The notes: generated by a model not told the origin, from the sequence alone. A stretch of 10,750 bases of DNA from Clostridia bacterium (GCA_024404655.1 JAKSPR010000071.1:1-10750); one strand, 5' to 3'; positions 1-6,223 are shown, counted from the stretch's first letter. Numbers and translations: made by a program.

Positions 1-1
1 C

Positions 2-415
2 CGCTCCATCTCCATCACCAATGTACTGACGGAGGGAGTTCCGGGACAAGAGCTCGGCAATCAGATCTCTACACGGTACTTACACTATCCGAAGGAATTC
101 TGGACGCCCTATCCCTTCCCGGCGATCTCCTCCGGTGATCCTGCGTGGGTACAGAATAAATCCGGCAACTCCTGGGGCTTCTACAGCCAGGGTCTGACCT
201 GTCTGCGCTCCATGCTCTGGATGGAGAAGTCAGGACACGCAAAAGAAATGGAAGAAGTCAGGGAGAAGTGGGTAGCTTCCTGGGCAAACAGCAAGACGAC
301 CCAGTTCGGTCAGGAGCTCCATCCCATCACGGGTCAGCCCTCTGACTGTTCCCAGTACTATTCCAGCTGCATGCTGTATTTCCTGCATGCAATCCGCCGT
401 CTCTACGGCATCTGA
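2..415 (+). CDS. C-terminal fragment of a GH63/MGH-like glycoside hydrolase
   Basis: The reading frame is open from the left window edge and ends at TGA 413-415, leaving 137 visible residues; the start lies outside. The fragment is rich in Trp, Tyr and Phe and has the look of the last helices of an (alpha/alpha)6 barrel. A WTPYPFPAISSGDPAW segment (residues 34-49) is followed by a helix pair and then by GQELHPITGQPSDCSQYY (103-120). That last segment resembles the Glu-x-x-x-P-x-T-G region near the C-terminus of GH63, GH37 and mannosylglycerate-hydrolase-like enzymes, where a catalytic Glu often sits; here the candidate is Glu105 of the fragment. The next gene is also a glycoside hydrolase and starts 12 nt after this stop, so the two probably share an mRNA and act on related glycans. 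The family call is from pattern resemblance only, and the substrate cannot be inferred. An alternative is another alpha-barrel family such as GH15 or GH94-like. Confidence 0.55.
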   Translation, partial: RSISITNVLTEGVPGQELGNQISTRYLHYPKEFWTPYPFPAISSGDPAWVQNKSGNSWGFYSQGLTCLRSMLWMEKSGHAKEMEEVREKWVASWANSKTTQFGQELHPITGQPSDCSQYYSSCMLYFLHAIRRLYGI

Positions 416-427
416 GGGGGAAGAAGA

Positions 428-1378
428 ATGATCACATTACAGAAAAACGGCACGCTGTGGCTGGATACGGACGGTAATCCGATTCATGCCCACGGTGGGC
501 ATATCCTACAGCATGAGGGCTATTATTATTGGTACGGCGAGGACCGTCGGGAGAATATCTATGTCTCTGTCTACCGTTCCCGCGACCTTGTCTCCTGGGA
601 GTTCCGCGGTCACTGTCTGACAACGGAATCCAAGACCGAGAGCTATCGCGTCCGTACTGATTTGAAACTGTATCAGAAGACCGACGACGGGATCCGCAAG
701 GTCAATATTGAGCGTCCGAAGGTGCTATATAACGAGAAAACGAAGCTCTTTGTTATGTGGGCACATTATGAGAACGGTCTTGACTATCACGACGCCAGAG
801 CCTGTATTGCGACCTGTGAGACGCCTGACGGCGCGTTTACCTATCGCGGCAGCTTCAATCCCTACGGCAATATGTCACGCGACTGTACGCTGTTTGTGGA
901 CGAAGCTGGGGATGCCTACTTTGCCTCCGCCTCACGCGATAACGCCGATCTCGCCGTCTATCGTCTGACCGAGGATTATATGAATGTGGATGCACAGGTG
1001 AATACACTGTTCCAGGGCGAGTTCCGGGAAGCTCCCGCATACTTCTACCGCCCGGAGAATCAGAAATACTATCTCCTGTCCTCTTATTGTACCGGTTGGA
1101 ATCCCAATCAGGGGAAGTTCTCTGTCAGCGACAGTATGGATGGCCGCTGGTCTATCCCCGACCTGTTCGGCGATGAGACCACTTACCGGTCCCAGCCGTC
1201 CTTTGTGCTGCCTTACAAGAAGGCAAATGGTGAGACCGAGTATCTTTACTTTGCTGACCGCTGGGGCGGCGGGGGAGAACTCTACTTCACTTCGTCCTAT
1301 ATCGTCCTCCCAATCCGCTTCCGCGATAACGGGGATGCCTATATTGACTGGTGCGAGAATTGCGTGATTGAGGATTGA
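428..1378 (+). CDS. GH43 glycoside hydrolase, exo-beta-1,3-galactanase-like (GH43_24-like)
   Basis: This 316-residue protein has the five-bladed beta-propeller pattern of family GH43. The opening DTDGNPIHAHGGHIL (13-27) followed by YYYWYGEDRRE (32-42) is typical of the beta-1,3-galactanase branch. ERPKVLYN (95-102) carries the Glu that acts as the general acid in that branch. REAPAYFY (200-207) carries the conserved second Glu (Glu201). SQPSFV (255-260) carries Gln256 at the place where galactanases of this branch use Gln instead of the usual Asp base. FADRWGGG follows at 275-282. There is no signal peptide, so it should act in the cytoplasm on imported oligosaccharides. ATG at 428 follows a GAGGGG-type ribosome binding site that overlaps the stop of the upstream gene, which supports cotranscription. 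The GH43 call is firm; the galactanase specificity is inferred from motifs and could be another galactosidase activity. Confidence 0.8.
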   Translation: MITLQKNGTLWLDTDGNPIHAHGGHILQHEGYYYWYGEDRRENIYVSVYRSRDLVSWEFRGHCLTTESKTESYRVRTDLKLYQKTDDGIRKVNIERPKVLYNEKTKLFVMWAHYENGLDYHDARACIATCETPDGAFTYRGSFNPYGNMSRDCTLFVDEAGDAYFASASRDNADLAVYRLTEDYMNVDAQVNTLFQGEFREAPAYFYRPENQKYYLLSSYCTGWNPNQGKFSVSDSMDGRWSIPDLFGDETTYRSQPSFVLPYKKANGETEYLYFADRWGGGGELYFTSSYIVLPIRFRDNGDAYIDWCENCVIED

Positions 1379-1383
1379 ATTTC

Positions 1384-1399
1384 TTCCAACGCATTGGAA
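1384..1399. other. Small perfect hairpin right after the GH43 stop
   Basis: TTCCAA at 1384-1389 and TTGGAA at 1394-1399 form a 6-bp stem with loop CGCA, six bases after the GH43 stop codon. No T tract follows, so it is not a convincing terminator by itself. It may protect the 3' end of the message. Confidence 0.35.
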
Positions 1400-1421
1400 A
1401 TATCTCGAACAAATGAAAAGC

Positions 1422-1453
1422 AAGCACAGCCGTTTTCTCACACGGCTGTGCTT
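1422..1453. terminator. 11-bp hairpin downstream of the GH operon, possible terminator
   Basis: AAGCACAGCCG (1422-1432) and CGGCTGTGCTT (1443-1453) are exact reverse complements with a 10-nt loop. The tract after it on the plus strand (TGGTTCATT) is only moderately T-rich, so termination would be weak. The stronger terminator for this operon is the 17-bp stem at 1589-1628. Confidence 0.45.
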
Positions 1454-1483
1454 TGGTTCATTGAGAAAGTTTTCAAAGTAAAC

Positions 1484-1586
1484 TGTCACCGCGCCGAACC
1501 GGCGCGATTTCACACGTGCGCAGCACGTATTTCACCGTTGCTGCAAAGCAACGATTTCACCTGCCCGCAAAGCGGGCAGATTTCAC
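1484..1586. repeat. Array of four different hairpins separated by ATTTCAC
   Basis: Four perfect short hairpins stand in a row: 1490-1506 (7 bp, loop AAC), 1514-1528 (6 bp, loop GCA), 1536-1553 (7 bp, loop GCAA) and 1561-1579 (8 bp, loop AAA). Each is followed directly by the identical heptamer ATTTCAC, at 1507-1513, 1529-1535, 1554-1560 and 1580-1586. A degenerate copy (CTGTCAC, 1483-1489) precedes the first hairpin. The hairpin arms differ completely in sequence yet stay perfectly self-complementary, with a repeat period of 22 to 26 nt. This is not a CRISPR layout, because the short repeat is 7 nt and the variable parts are palindromes. No convincing coding frame covers it. The array lies between the GH operon and the terminator it shares with tRNA-Glu, so it would be transcribed as the 3' UTR of the GH operon. 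Function unknown. Confidence 0.8.
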
Positions 1587-1588
1587 TG

Positions 1589-1628
1589 CAAAAGAAAAAG
1601 ACACCCAAAATGGTGTCTTTTTCTTTTG
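1589..1628. terminator. Bidirectional 17-bp terminator shared by GH operon and tRNA-Glu
   Basis: The arms 1589-1605 and 1612-1628 are exact reverse complements around a 6-nt loop. The GC-rich core (GACACC with GGTGTC) is flanked by A-rich and T-rich outer arms. An RNA read in either direction therefore ends in a stem plus a U-rich tract, so it can stop both the rightward GH transcript and the leftward tRNA transcript. The right arm overlaps the encoded CCA end of the tRNA by two bases. Confidence 0.85.
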
Positions 1629-1701
1629 GTGACCCGTACGGGAATCGAACCCATGATTTCAGCGTGAGAGGCTAACGTCTTAACCGCTTGACCAACGGGC
1701 C
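1627..1701 (-). tRNA. tRNA-Glu (anticodon CUC)
   Basis: Read on the minus strand, this folds into a full cloverleaf. The acceptor arms are GGCCCGT (1701-1695) and ACGGGTC (1637-1631), and the D stem is GTC/GAC. The anticodon stem is TTAGC/GCTGA with loop CTCTCAC, giving anticodon CTC, which reads GAG (Glu). The T arm is ATGGG-TTCGATT-CCCGT. The discriminator is A (position 1630) and CCA is encoded at 1629-1627. The sequence is close to the common bacterial tRNA-Glu pattern starting GGCCCGTTGGTCAAG. It has its own promoter and terminator and is a single-gene unit. Confidence 0.95.
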
Positions 1702-1719
1702 ATCGCTTGGAACATTTAT

Positions 1720-1748
1720 ATTATACCACATTCCTTTTCAAATTGCAA
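1720..1748 (-). promoter_or_regulatory. Sigma-A promoter of tRNA-Glu
   Basis: On the minus strand TTGCAA (1748-1743) lies exactly 17 nt from TATAAT (1725-1720), which is preceded by TGG, giving an extended -10. Transcription would start around 1712, some ten bases before the mature tRNA. Confidence 0.85.
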
Positions 1749-1850
1749 TACCTTTTTCAAATTTTCTTGATTTTTTTGCAGAAAATTCGGCGGAGGACGT
1801 AAACGGACGAAAAAAACTGATATTGTCTTATGAAAAATGATAAGTTGCTG

Positions 1851-1879
1851 TTTACAATGCACAGAAAGTATGATACAAT
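1851..1879 (+). promoter_or_regulatory. Probable sigma-A promoter of the oxidoreductase gene
   Basis: TTTACA (1851-1856), a 17-nt spacer and TACAAT (1874-1879) give a good match to the sigma-A consensus. A second TACAAT lies at 1884-1889. An interrupted inverted repeat, CTTAT (1827-1831) and ATAAG (1840-1844), sits just upstream of the -35 box and could be an operator. The promoter is divergent from that of tRNA-Glu. Confidence 0.7.
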
Positions 1880-1890
1880 AGAATACAATC

Positions 1891-1955
1891 GACAGAGTAG
1901 CAGATTTGCTCCTCTGTCAGAAATCAAATACGGACGGGCGGAACACTCTCCCGTC
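1891..1955 (+). promoter_or_regulatory. Two hairpins in the 5' leader of the oxidoreductase gene
   Basis: GACAGAG (1891-1897) pairs with CTCTGTC (1912-1918). Inside it AGCA (1899-1902) pairs with TGCT (1907-1910), leaving one mismatch and a 4-nt loop. A second stem pairs GACGGG (1933-1938) with CCCGTC (1950-1955). The first hairpin would lie at the very 5' end of the transcript, where it could stabilise the RNA or, as DNA, serve as a dyad operator. No known riboswitch is recognised. Confidence 0.5.
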
Positions 1956-1976
1956 TGAATCTGGGAGGATATTACT

Positions 1977-2954
1977 ATGGCAAATTACGCTATGCTTGGC
2001 AAGTGGCATGTTCATGCACCGGGATATGCTAAGGACGCAATGCGTTTCGGCGGCACCTGCAAGGCTGTCTGGGATCCCGACGCAAAGGTTGCAGAGGATT
2101 GGGCAAAGGAACTGGGCTGCGACGCATACAGCGATCTGGATGCGCTTCTGGCGCGTGAGGACATCGACTGTGTTCTGGTCGGTACTCCCACTTCCATGCA
2201 CTATGAGGTCATCATGAAGGTCATCGCAGCCGGGAAACACATCTTTACGGAAAAGACGCTGGCGCCCACCGTGAAGGAATGCGAGGAGATCGCCGCAGCG
2301 ATCCGTGAAAAGGGACTTCTGTTTGAAATTTCCTATCCGCAGAGAACGTGGCCGTCTGTCCTTTATGCAAAGCAGATCATCGAATCCGGCGTGCTCGGCA
2401 AAATCTCCATCGGCAGATTCCGCAACGCACACGGCGGTGCATCCGCAAATTGGCTGCCTGCATACTGGTATGAGAAAAAGGACGCCTGCGGCGGCGCGAT
2501 GATGGATCTCGGCTGCCATCCCATGTACATTGCAGCATATCTGTTCGGTATGCCGAAACGCATCAGCTCCATGTATAACATCCTGACCGGCCACGGTGTC
2601 GATGACAACGCTGTCAACACCATTGAGTTCGAGAACAAGGCAATCGCCATTGTCGAGACCTCCTTTGTGACGCCGATCTCTCCCTGGGCGTTTGAAATCT
2701 ACGGTACCAAGGGTTATCTGTGCGCAACCGATCATCAGGTCCGCATCACCACCCCCGAAACCAGAAAGTATACCAACGATATGGTTCCGGTCAAGAATCT
2801 GCCCAAGCCTCTTGACAATCCGCTGGAGAACTTCATCAAGGCAGTGGACGGCAAGGCTGAAATCCAGTTCGGTCTGGACGACGCCATTGATCTGGCAAGA
2901 CTGCTGGAGAATGCTTATATCTCCGACGAGAAGGGCATCACCGTCAACATCTGA
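1977..2954 (+). CDS. Gfo/Idh/MocA-family NAD(P)-dependent oxidoreductase
   Basis: This 325-residue protein has the family's two-domain layout. An N-terminal nucleotide-binding domain includes DIDCVLVGTPTSMHYE (62-77) and GKHIFTEKTLAPT (86-98), where Lys93 of the EK(P/T) motif is the usual catalytic lysine. A C-terminal alpha/beta domain has the GGAMMDLGCHPMY motif (172-184), whose Asp177 and His181 match the conserved D-x-G-x-H. The length is normal for the family. The start at 1977 is set by GGGAGG (1963-1968) eight bases upstream. Family members oxidise or reduce sugars, inositols or related polyols, usually in the cytosol; the substrate here is unknown. The N-terminus, MANYAMLGKWHVHAPGY, lacks the usual GxGxxG loop. 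It is transcribed alone between its own promoter and a terminator. Confidence 0.85.
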   Translation: MANYAMLGKWHVHAPGYAKDAMRFGGTCKAVWDPDAKVAEDWAKELGCDAYSDLDALLAREDIDCVLVGTPTSMHYEVIMKVIAAGKHIFTEKTLAPTVKECEEIAAAIREKGLLFEISYPQRTWPSVLYAKQIIESGVLGKISIGRFRNAHGGASANWLPAYWYEKKDACGGAMMDLGCHPMYIAAYLFGMPKRISSMYNILTGHGVDDNAVNTIEFENKAIAIVETSFVTPISPWAFEIYGTKGYLCATDHQVRITTPETRKYTNDMVPVKNLPKPLDNPLENFIKAVDGKAEIQFGLDDAIDLARLLENAYISDEKGITVNI

Positions 2955-2968
2955 TCAGAATAAAACAA

Positions 2969-3006
2969 AACGTCTTCCGCAGTTCAAACGGAAGACGTTC
3001 TTTTTT
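2969..3006. terminator. Terminator between the convergent oxidoreductase and trpZ genes
   Basis: AACGTCTTCCG (2969-2979) pairs perfectly with CGGAAGACGTT (2989-2999), and the stem is followed by a run of six T (3001-3006). On the other strand the stem is followed by a T-rich stretch (complement of 2960-2970), so it can also end the leftward trpXYZ transcript. Confidence 0.9.
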
Positions 3007-3012
3007 GTTAAA

Positions 3013-3834
3013 TTATTTTTCAAGAGAGAAGAGCATGCGGTCGTTGGCAAGCTGCTTTTTGCTTTCCTTGGAATACAGGGTGAGCAGATCGTCGACGGTC
3101 ATGTTCTTTCTCTGGTCGCCGGAGATATCGAGGATGATACGGCCTTCGTCCATCATGATGGTCCGGTTGCCCAGCGCCAGTGCGGCGCGGATGTCGTGGG
3201 TGATCATCATGGTGGCAGTCTTGGTCTTTTCAACGATATTCACGGTGATCTCCAGAACCTTGGCTGCGGTCGCAGGGTCAAGGGCAGCGGTGTGCTCGTC
3301 GAGCAGCAGAAGTTTCGGGTCGGAGATGGTGGACATGAGCAGGGAGACGGCCTGACGCTGACCGCCGGAGAGCAGTCCGATCTTGGTCTTCATGCGGTCT
3401 TCAAGTCCCAGACCCAGCTGGGACAGGAGCTCACGGAAGTATGCGGAATCCTTTTTGTTGACGGCGAAGAATGATTTTGAGGCCTTGCGGCAGTAGGCAA
3501 GGGCCATGTTTTCCTCTATCGTCATGTGGGGTGCGGTGCCTTTCATCGGGTCCTGGAACAGGCGGCCGATTTCGTAGGCACGCTTGTAGTCCGGGGCGTC
3601 GGTGATATCTTTGCCGTTTAAGGTGATGGAACCCTCATCGGGATAGAAGGTTCCGCAGATTGCATTGAACAGGGTGGATTTTCCGGCACCGTTGGAACCG
3701 ATGATGGTGATGAAATCGCCGTTTGAGACGTCCAGTGTGACGCCGTTCAGCGCGGTCTTGGCATCGGGCGTGCCGGGATGGAATGTTTTCTTGACGTCTT
3801 TTAACTGCAGGATCGGGGTATTTTCCATGATCAT
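3013..3834 (-). CDS. trpZ: ABC transporter ATPase, TrpZ-like
   Basis: The 273-residue protein has all ABC ATPase motifs in order: Walker A GSNGAGKST (46-54), Q-loop Gln94, signature LSGGQ (155-159), Walker B LLLLDE (175-180), D-loop AALDP and the switch His213. It would sit on the inner face of the membrane and power uptake through the adjacent permease. The gene order binding protein, permease, ATPase, and the type of binding protein, match the trpXYZ group of Firmicutes; the Trp T-box upstream supports tryptophan as substrate. The start at 3834 overlaps the stop of the permease gene by four bases (ATGA), with a GGGGG ribosome binding site just before it; a Met two codons later is a possible alternative. 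The symbol rests on operon context, since the ATPase alone does not show substrate. Confidence 0.88.
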   Translation of the reverse strand: MIMENTPILQLKDVKKTFHPGTPDAKTALNGVTLDVSNGDFITIIGSNGAGKSTLFNAICGTFYPDEGSITLNGKDITDAPDYKRAYEIGRLFQDPMKGTAPHMTIEENMALAYCRKASKSFFAVNKKDSAYFRELLSQLGLGLEDRMKTKIGLLSGGQRQAVSLLMSTISDPKLLLLDEHTAALDPATAAKVLEITVNIVEKTKTATMMITHDIRAALALGNRTIMMDEGRIILDISGDQRKNMTVDDLLTLYSKESKKQLANDRMLFSLEK

Positions 3835-4733
3835 TTTCCCCCTTTCGCGTTCTTCTTTTTGGTCTGACGGGCGATCGCTGCTTTCACGGTGGGCATGGCA
3901 AGGGCGATGCCGACGATGAGAGCGGAGACGAATTTCAGACCATAAGCCGGGAGCAGATTGACCTTCAGAGCAATGGCGATGATGATCTGATAGAGCACAG
4001 CACCCACTGCCACGGATATCAGTCCTCGGGTCACGCCGCCGTGGCCGAGGACGGCTTCGCCGATGATGACGGAGGCAAGACCGACCACCAGCATACCGCT
4101 GCCGTAACCGGTGTCTGCGGACTGGTTATACTGACAGACAAGACCGCCTGCCAAGGCAATGCAGCTGTTGGCCAGCGCAAAGCCCACGCACTTGGCGAAG
4201 TTTGCATTGATGGAAGAAGAACGAACCATTTCTTCGTTGTCGCCGGTGGCACGGATGGCCATGCCTGCGCGGGTCTTGAAGAACACGGAGAGGACTGCTG
4301 CCACAAGGACAACGATGATGAACGGCGGGATCGTCCGGGCCATGGCCTTGGAAAGTCCCAGCTTCTCATAGAAGGTAAAGACCGTGTCAAAGCCGAACAG
4401 TGACTGATTGGCCTTACCGCCCATGACGAACAGGTTGACGGAGTAGAGCGCCGTCATCGTGAGAATACCGGAGAGGATCGGATTGATGCCTGCTTTTGTC
4501 TGCAGAAGTCCCGTACAGAGACCCGCACAGGCGCCGGCGAGGACAGCGAACAGCAGGGCGAGGTACGGATGACCGGATGCCGCCGTCATGACGGAAACCG
4601 CCATACCGAGAGCAAAGGAACCGTCTACGGTCAGGTCAGGGATATTGAGGATCCGGAAGGAAACATAGTTTCCCATGGCCATGAGGGCATAAATCAGTCC
4701 CAGCTGAACGGAACCGAGCAATAAAAGTGTCAT
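3831..4733 (-). CDS. trpY: ABC transporter permease, TrpY-like
   Basis: This 300-residue, very hydrophobic protein belongs to the BPD_transp_2 (LivH/RbsC-like) permease type. Hydrophobic stretches suggest about eight or nine membrane helices. The segment FRILNIPDLTVDGSFALG (26-43) and the cytoplasmic loop TRAGMAIRATGDNEEMV (154-170), which contacts the ATPase, are typical of the permeases that pair with COG2984-type binding proteins. It ends in a basic cytoplasmic tail. GGGAG about eight bases upstream of ATG 4733 is the ribosome binding site. It is the only permease gene in the operon, so the transporter would contain a homodimer of it. Its stop overlaps the start of trpZ, which points to translational coupling. 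Tryptophan specificity is inferred from the leader. Confidence 0.87.
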   Translation of the reverse strand: MTLLLLGSVQLGLIYALMAMGNYVSFRILNIPDLTVDGSFALGMAVSVMTAASGHPYLALLFAVLAGACAGLCTGLLQTKAGINPILSGILTMTALYSVNLFVMGGKANQSLFGFDTVFTFYEKLGLSKAMARTIPPFIIVVLVAAVLSVFFKTRAGMAIRATGDNEEMVRSSSINANFAKCVGFALANSCIALAGGLVCQYNQSADTGYGSGMLVVGLASVIIGEAVLGHGGVTRGLISVAVGAVLYQIIIAIALKVNLLPAYGLKFVSALIVGIALAMPTVKAAIARQTKKKNAKGGK

Positions 4734-4763
4734 AGAAGAAGCTCCCTTGATTTTCGGGCGGAA

Positions 4764-5735
4764 TTACTCAATGATGATGAATTCGGAGAGAAGTTCTGCG
4801 GGAATGGTGATGCCCATGGCATCGGCGACATTCTTGTTGATGATCTTTGCGGGGTTGGCAACGAGCTCGACATGGTTGTCGGCGATCTTGCCGCCCTTCA
4901 GAATGCGGTCAGTCATTTCTGCGACCTGCTTTGCGAGAATATCATAGTCGATACCGACCGTTGCGAAGCCGCCGTCGGAGACCATGGAGTCAGCGCCGAC
5001 ATAAATGGGGGTCTTATTGTCGTTCTGGACACCTGCGTAAACAGCCATACCGGATGCTACGGTGTTGTCGTCGGGCGTGAAGAAGGCGTCAACTTCGCCT
5101 GCGATGGATGCGGCTGCCTGGGCGATATCAGCGGTGGAGGTAACGGTTGCTTCCTTATATGCGATACCGTGTGCGTCGCAGTACTGCTTTGCAACGGCGA
5201 TCTTGACGGAAGAGTTGATCTCACTTGCGTTGTAGACGAAACCGAAGGTCTTGACATCGGGGGTCAGGATGGCTGCCAGACCGAAGATGGCGTTGACATC
5301 GACGGAGTCGGAGACGCCGGTGATGTTCTTGTCGGTGTTCTCAAATGCGCTGACAAGGCCTGCTGCGACCGGGTCGGAAACGGCTGCGAAGACGATCGGA
5401 ATGGTGTCAGTCTGTGCGGCTGCGACCTGTGCGGTACCGGTGCCGATCGGGATGATGACATCGACATTGTCGGAGATCAGGCTCTGGTAGATGGAGGGCA
5501 GGAGAGATGCATCGTTGGATGCGTTCTTGACAATGATCTCGGTGTTTGCATCGGTATAGCCGAGGGTGTGGAGGGTCTCAATGATGGTGTCACGGATCTG
5601 ATTCAGGGAAGTGTGATCCATCGGCTGGACAATGGCGATCTTGGTCTTGGAAGCAGAATCTCCGCAGGATGCGAAGGAGACGGCACAGAAGGCTGTCAGA
5701 ATCAGGGCGAGGATGAGAGTTACAATGCGTTTCAT
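4764..5735 (-). CDS. trpX: Tryptophan ABC transporter substrate-binding lipoprotein, TrpX-like
   Basis: The protein is 323 residues if started at ATG 5735. That start is preceded by AAAGGA eight bases upstream and gives a clean lipoprotein signal: MKR, a hydrophobic core, and lipobox FASC with Cys24 as the lipid anchor. Starting at 5855 would place translation inside the T-box terminator, so it is rejected. The mature part has the two-lobed periplasmic-binding fold of the COG2984/PF04392 group: KIAIVQPMDHTSLNQIRDT (32-50), then the stretches VDVIIPIGTGTAQVA, IPIVFAAVSDPVAAGLV and PIYVGADSMVSDGG. It would capture the amino acid outside the membrane and deliver it to the permease. It is first in the operon, after a Trp-type T-box. 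Family relatives with tyrosine or other ligands exist, so the tryptophan call rests mainly on the UGG specifier. Confidence 0.88.
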   Translation of the reverse strand: MKRIVTLILALILTAFCAVSFASCGDSASKTKIAIVQPMDHTSLNQIRDTIIETLHTLGYTDANTEIIVKNASNDASLLPSIYQSLISDNVDVIIPIGTGTAQVAAAQTDTIPIVFAAVSDPVAAGLVSAFENTDKNITGVSDSVDVNAIFGLAAILTPDVKTFGFVYNASEINSSVKIAVAKQYCDAHGIAYKEATVTSTADIAQAAASIAGEVDAFFTPDDNTVASGMAVYAGVQNDNKTPIYVGADSMVSDGGFATVGIDYDILAKQVAEMTDRILKGGKIADNHVELVANPAKIINKNVADAMGITIPAELLSEFIIIE

Positions 5736-5796
5736 GATGGTTTTCCTTTCTGCACTTTGATATTCAGCTCCGCCGCCGTGCAAAGCGGAGGGCCAA

Positions 5797-5850
5797 TATA
5801 AAACAAAACCCGTCCTCAACAGCATACTGGGTATGCGGTATAAGGACAGG
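5797..5850 (-). terminator. T-box-controlled terminator of the trpXYZ leader
   Basis: On the minus strand CCTGTCCT (5850-5843) pairs with AGGACGGG (5816-5809). A GCATAC/GTATGC hairpin is nested inside, and TTTTGTTTTATA follows. Its 5' arm is the 3' arm of the antiterminator, so the two structures exclude each other. Confidence 0.9.
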
Positions 5851-6109
5851 TCCAAAAACCTGCGGTGCCACCTTATTTAATCGGTTTCCCGATCCTCTTT
5901 GCGGAATGCGGTCACATTCCTTTTCTTTTACGCAGAATCACGTCCCGGATAATCGGGTGAGGCGTCTTGCTTCACCGTTTCCCCTGAGCCCTTGGCGGTC
6001 CATTTGCTGCCCGACATTTCATGCACATCTCTCAGCTGTGATGCGCTCTCTGGATCGCGTCCATGACAGTTTGATCTCCGCTTCAACGGTTTGGTATTTG
6101 TTTTATATT
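5797..6109 (-). promoter_or_regulatory. T-box leader with Trp (UGG) specifier upstream of trpXYZ
   Basis: On the minus strand, Stem I has a base helix GCGG (6081-6078) with CCGC (5998-5995) and an upper helix CTGTC (6069-6065) with GGCAG (6011-6007). Between them lies CAAATGGA, giving specifier TGG at 6002-6000. An AGAGAG element (6051-6046) and a distal hairpin with a GCTGAGA loop follow. A Stem III hairpin (ATCGG-GAAA-CCGAT) precedes the T-box sequence AGGTGGCACCGCAG (5873-5860). AAGG and CAGGT pair with CCTT and ACCTG around the TGGC bulge to form the antiterminator. The bulge base C matches the G73 discriminator of bacterial tRNA-Trp, an independent sign of Trp specificity. Uncharged tRNA-Trp would allow read-through into the transporter genes. 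Confidence 0.93.
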
Positions 6110-6115
6110 GCATTC

Positions 6116-6144
6116 ATTATAGCATTCTCACTCCGGTTTGTCAA
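6116..6144 (-). promoter_or_regulatory. Consensus sigma-A promoter of the trpXYZ operon
   Basis: TTGACA (6144-6139), a 17-nt spacer and TATAAT (6121-6116) match the sigma-A consensus exactly, with TGC giving an extended -10. Transcription would start near 6109 and give a leader of about 370 nt. Such a strong promoter fits control by the T-box rather than by initiation. Confidence 0.93.
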
Positions 6145-6213
6145 GAGCAATCCGGGATTTTTTATGTGGTTTTGTGTTTTTTCCGCCTTCATTCATAAAG
6201 CGGACATAAATCT

Positions 6214-6223
6214 GTGGTAAACT
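6214..6223 (+). promoter_or_regulatory. Possible extended -10 promoter for the membrane protein/amidase genes
   Basis: TGTGGTAAACT (6213-6223) resembles the TGTGGTATAAT block of the tRNA-Glu and pheS promoters in this window. No good -35 box is found at 16-18 nt. A start near 6230 would place the attenuator-like hairpins in the leader. Confidence 0.35.

Noticed and set aside
932..1513. Minus-strand 193-residue open frame antisense to the GH43 gene
   Set aside because: It runs opposite to a well-supported GH43 protein, has no ribosome binding site that stands out and no recognisable domain; long antisense frames are common at this base composition.
1484..1586. CRISPR array
   Set aside because: The repeated unit is only 7 nt and the intervening parts are palindromes of 15 to 19 nt, not unique spacers; there are no cas genes nearby.
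1394..1675. Plus-strand 93-residue open frame in the gene-poor stretch
   Set aside because: It reads through the hairpin array, the terminator and into the antisense of tRNA-Glu; its composition is explained by these elements.
4872..5801. Plus-strand 309-residue open frame over trpX
   Set aside because: It is the antisense of the substrate-binding protein. Its Cys/Asp/Gly-rich composition comes from mirrored codons, and it runs into the T-box terminator region.
5736..5855. Longer N-terminus for the substrate-binding protein starting at 5855
   Set aside because: That start lies in the antiterminator/terminator region, while 5735 has a ribosome binding site and begins a perfect lipoprotein signal.
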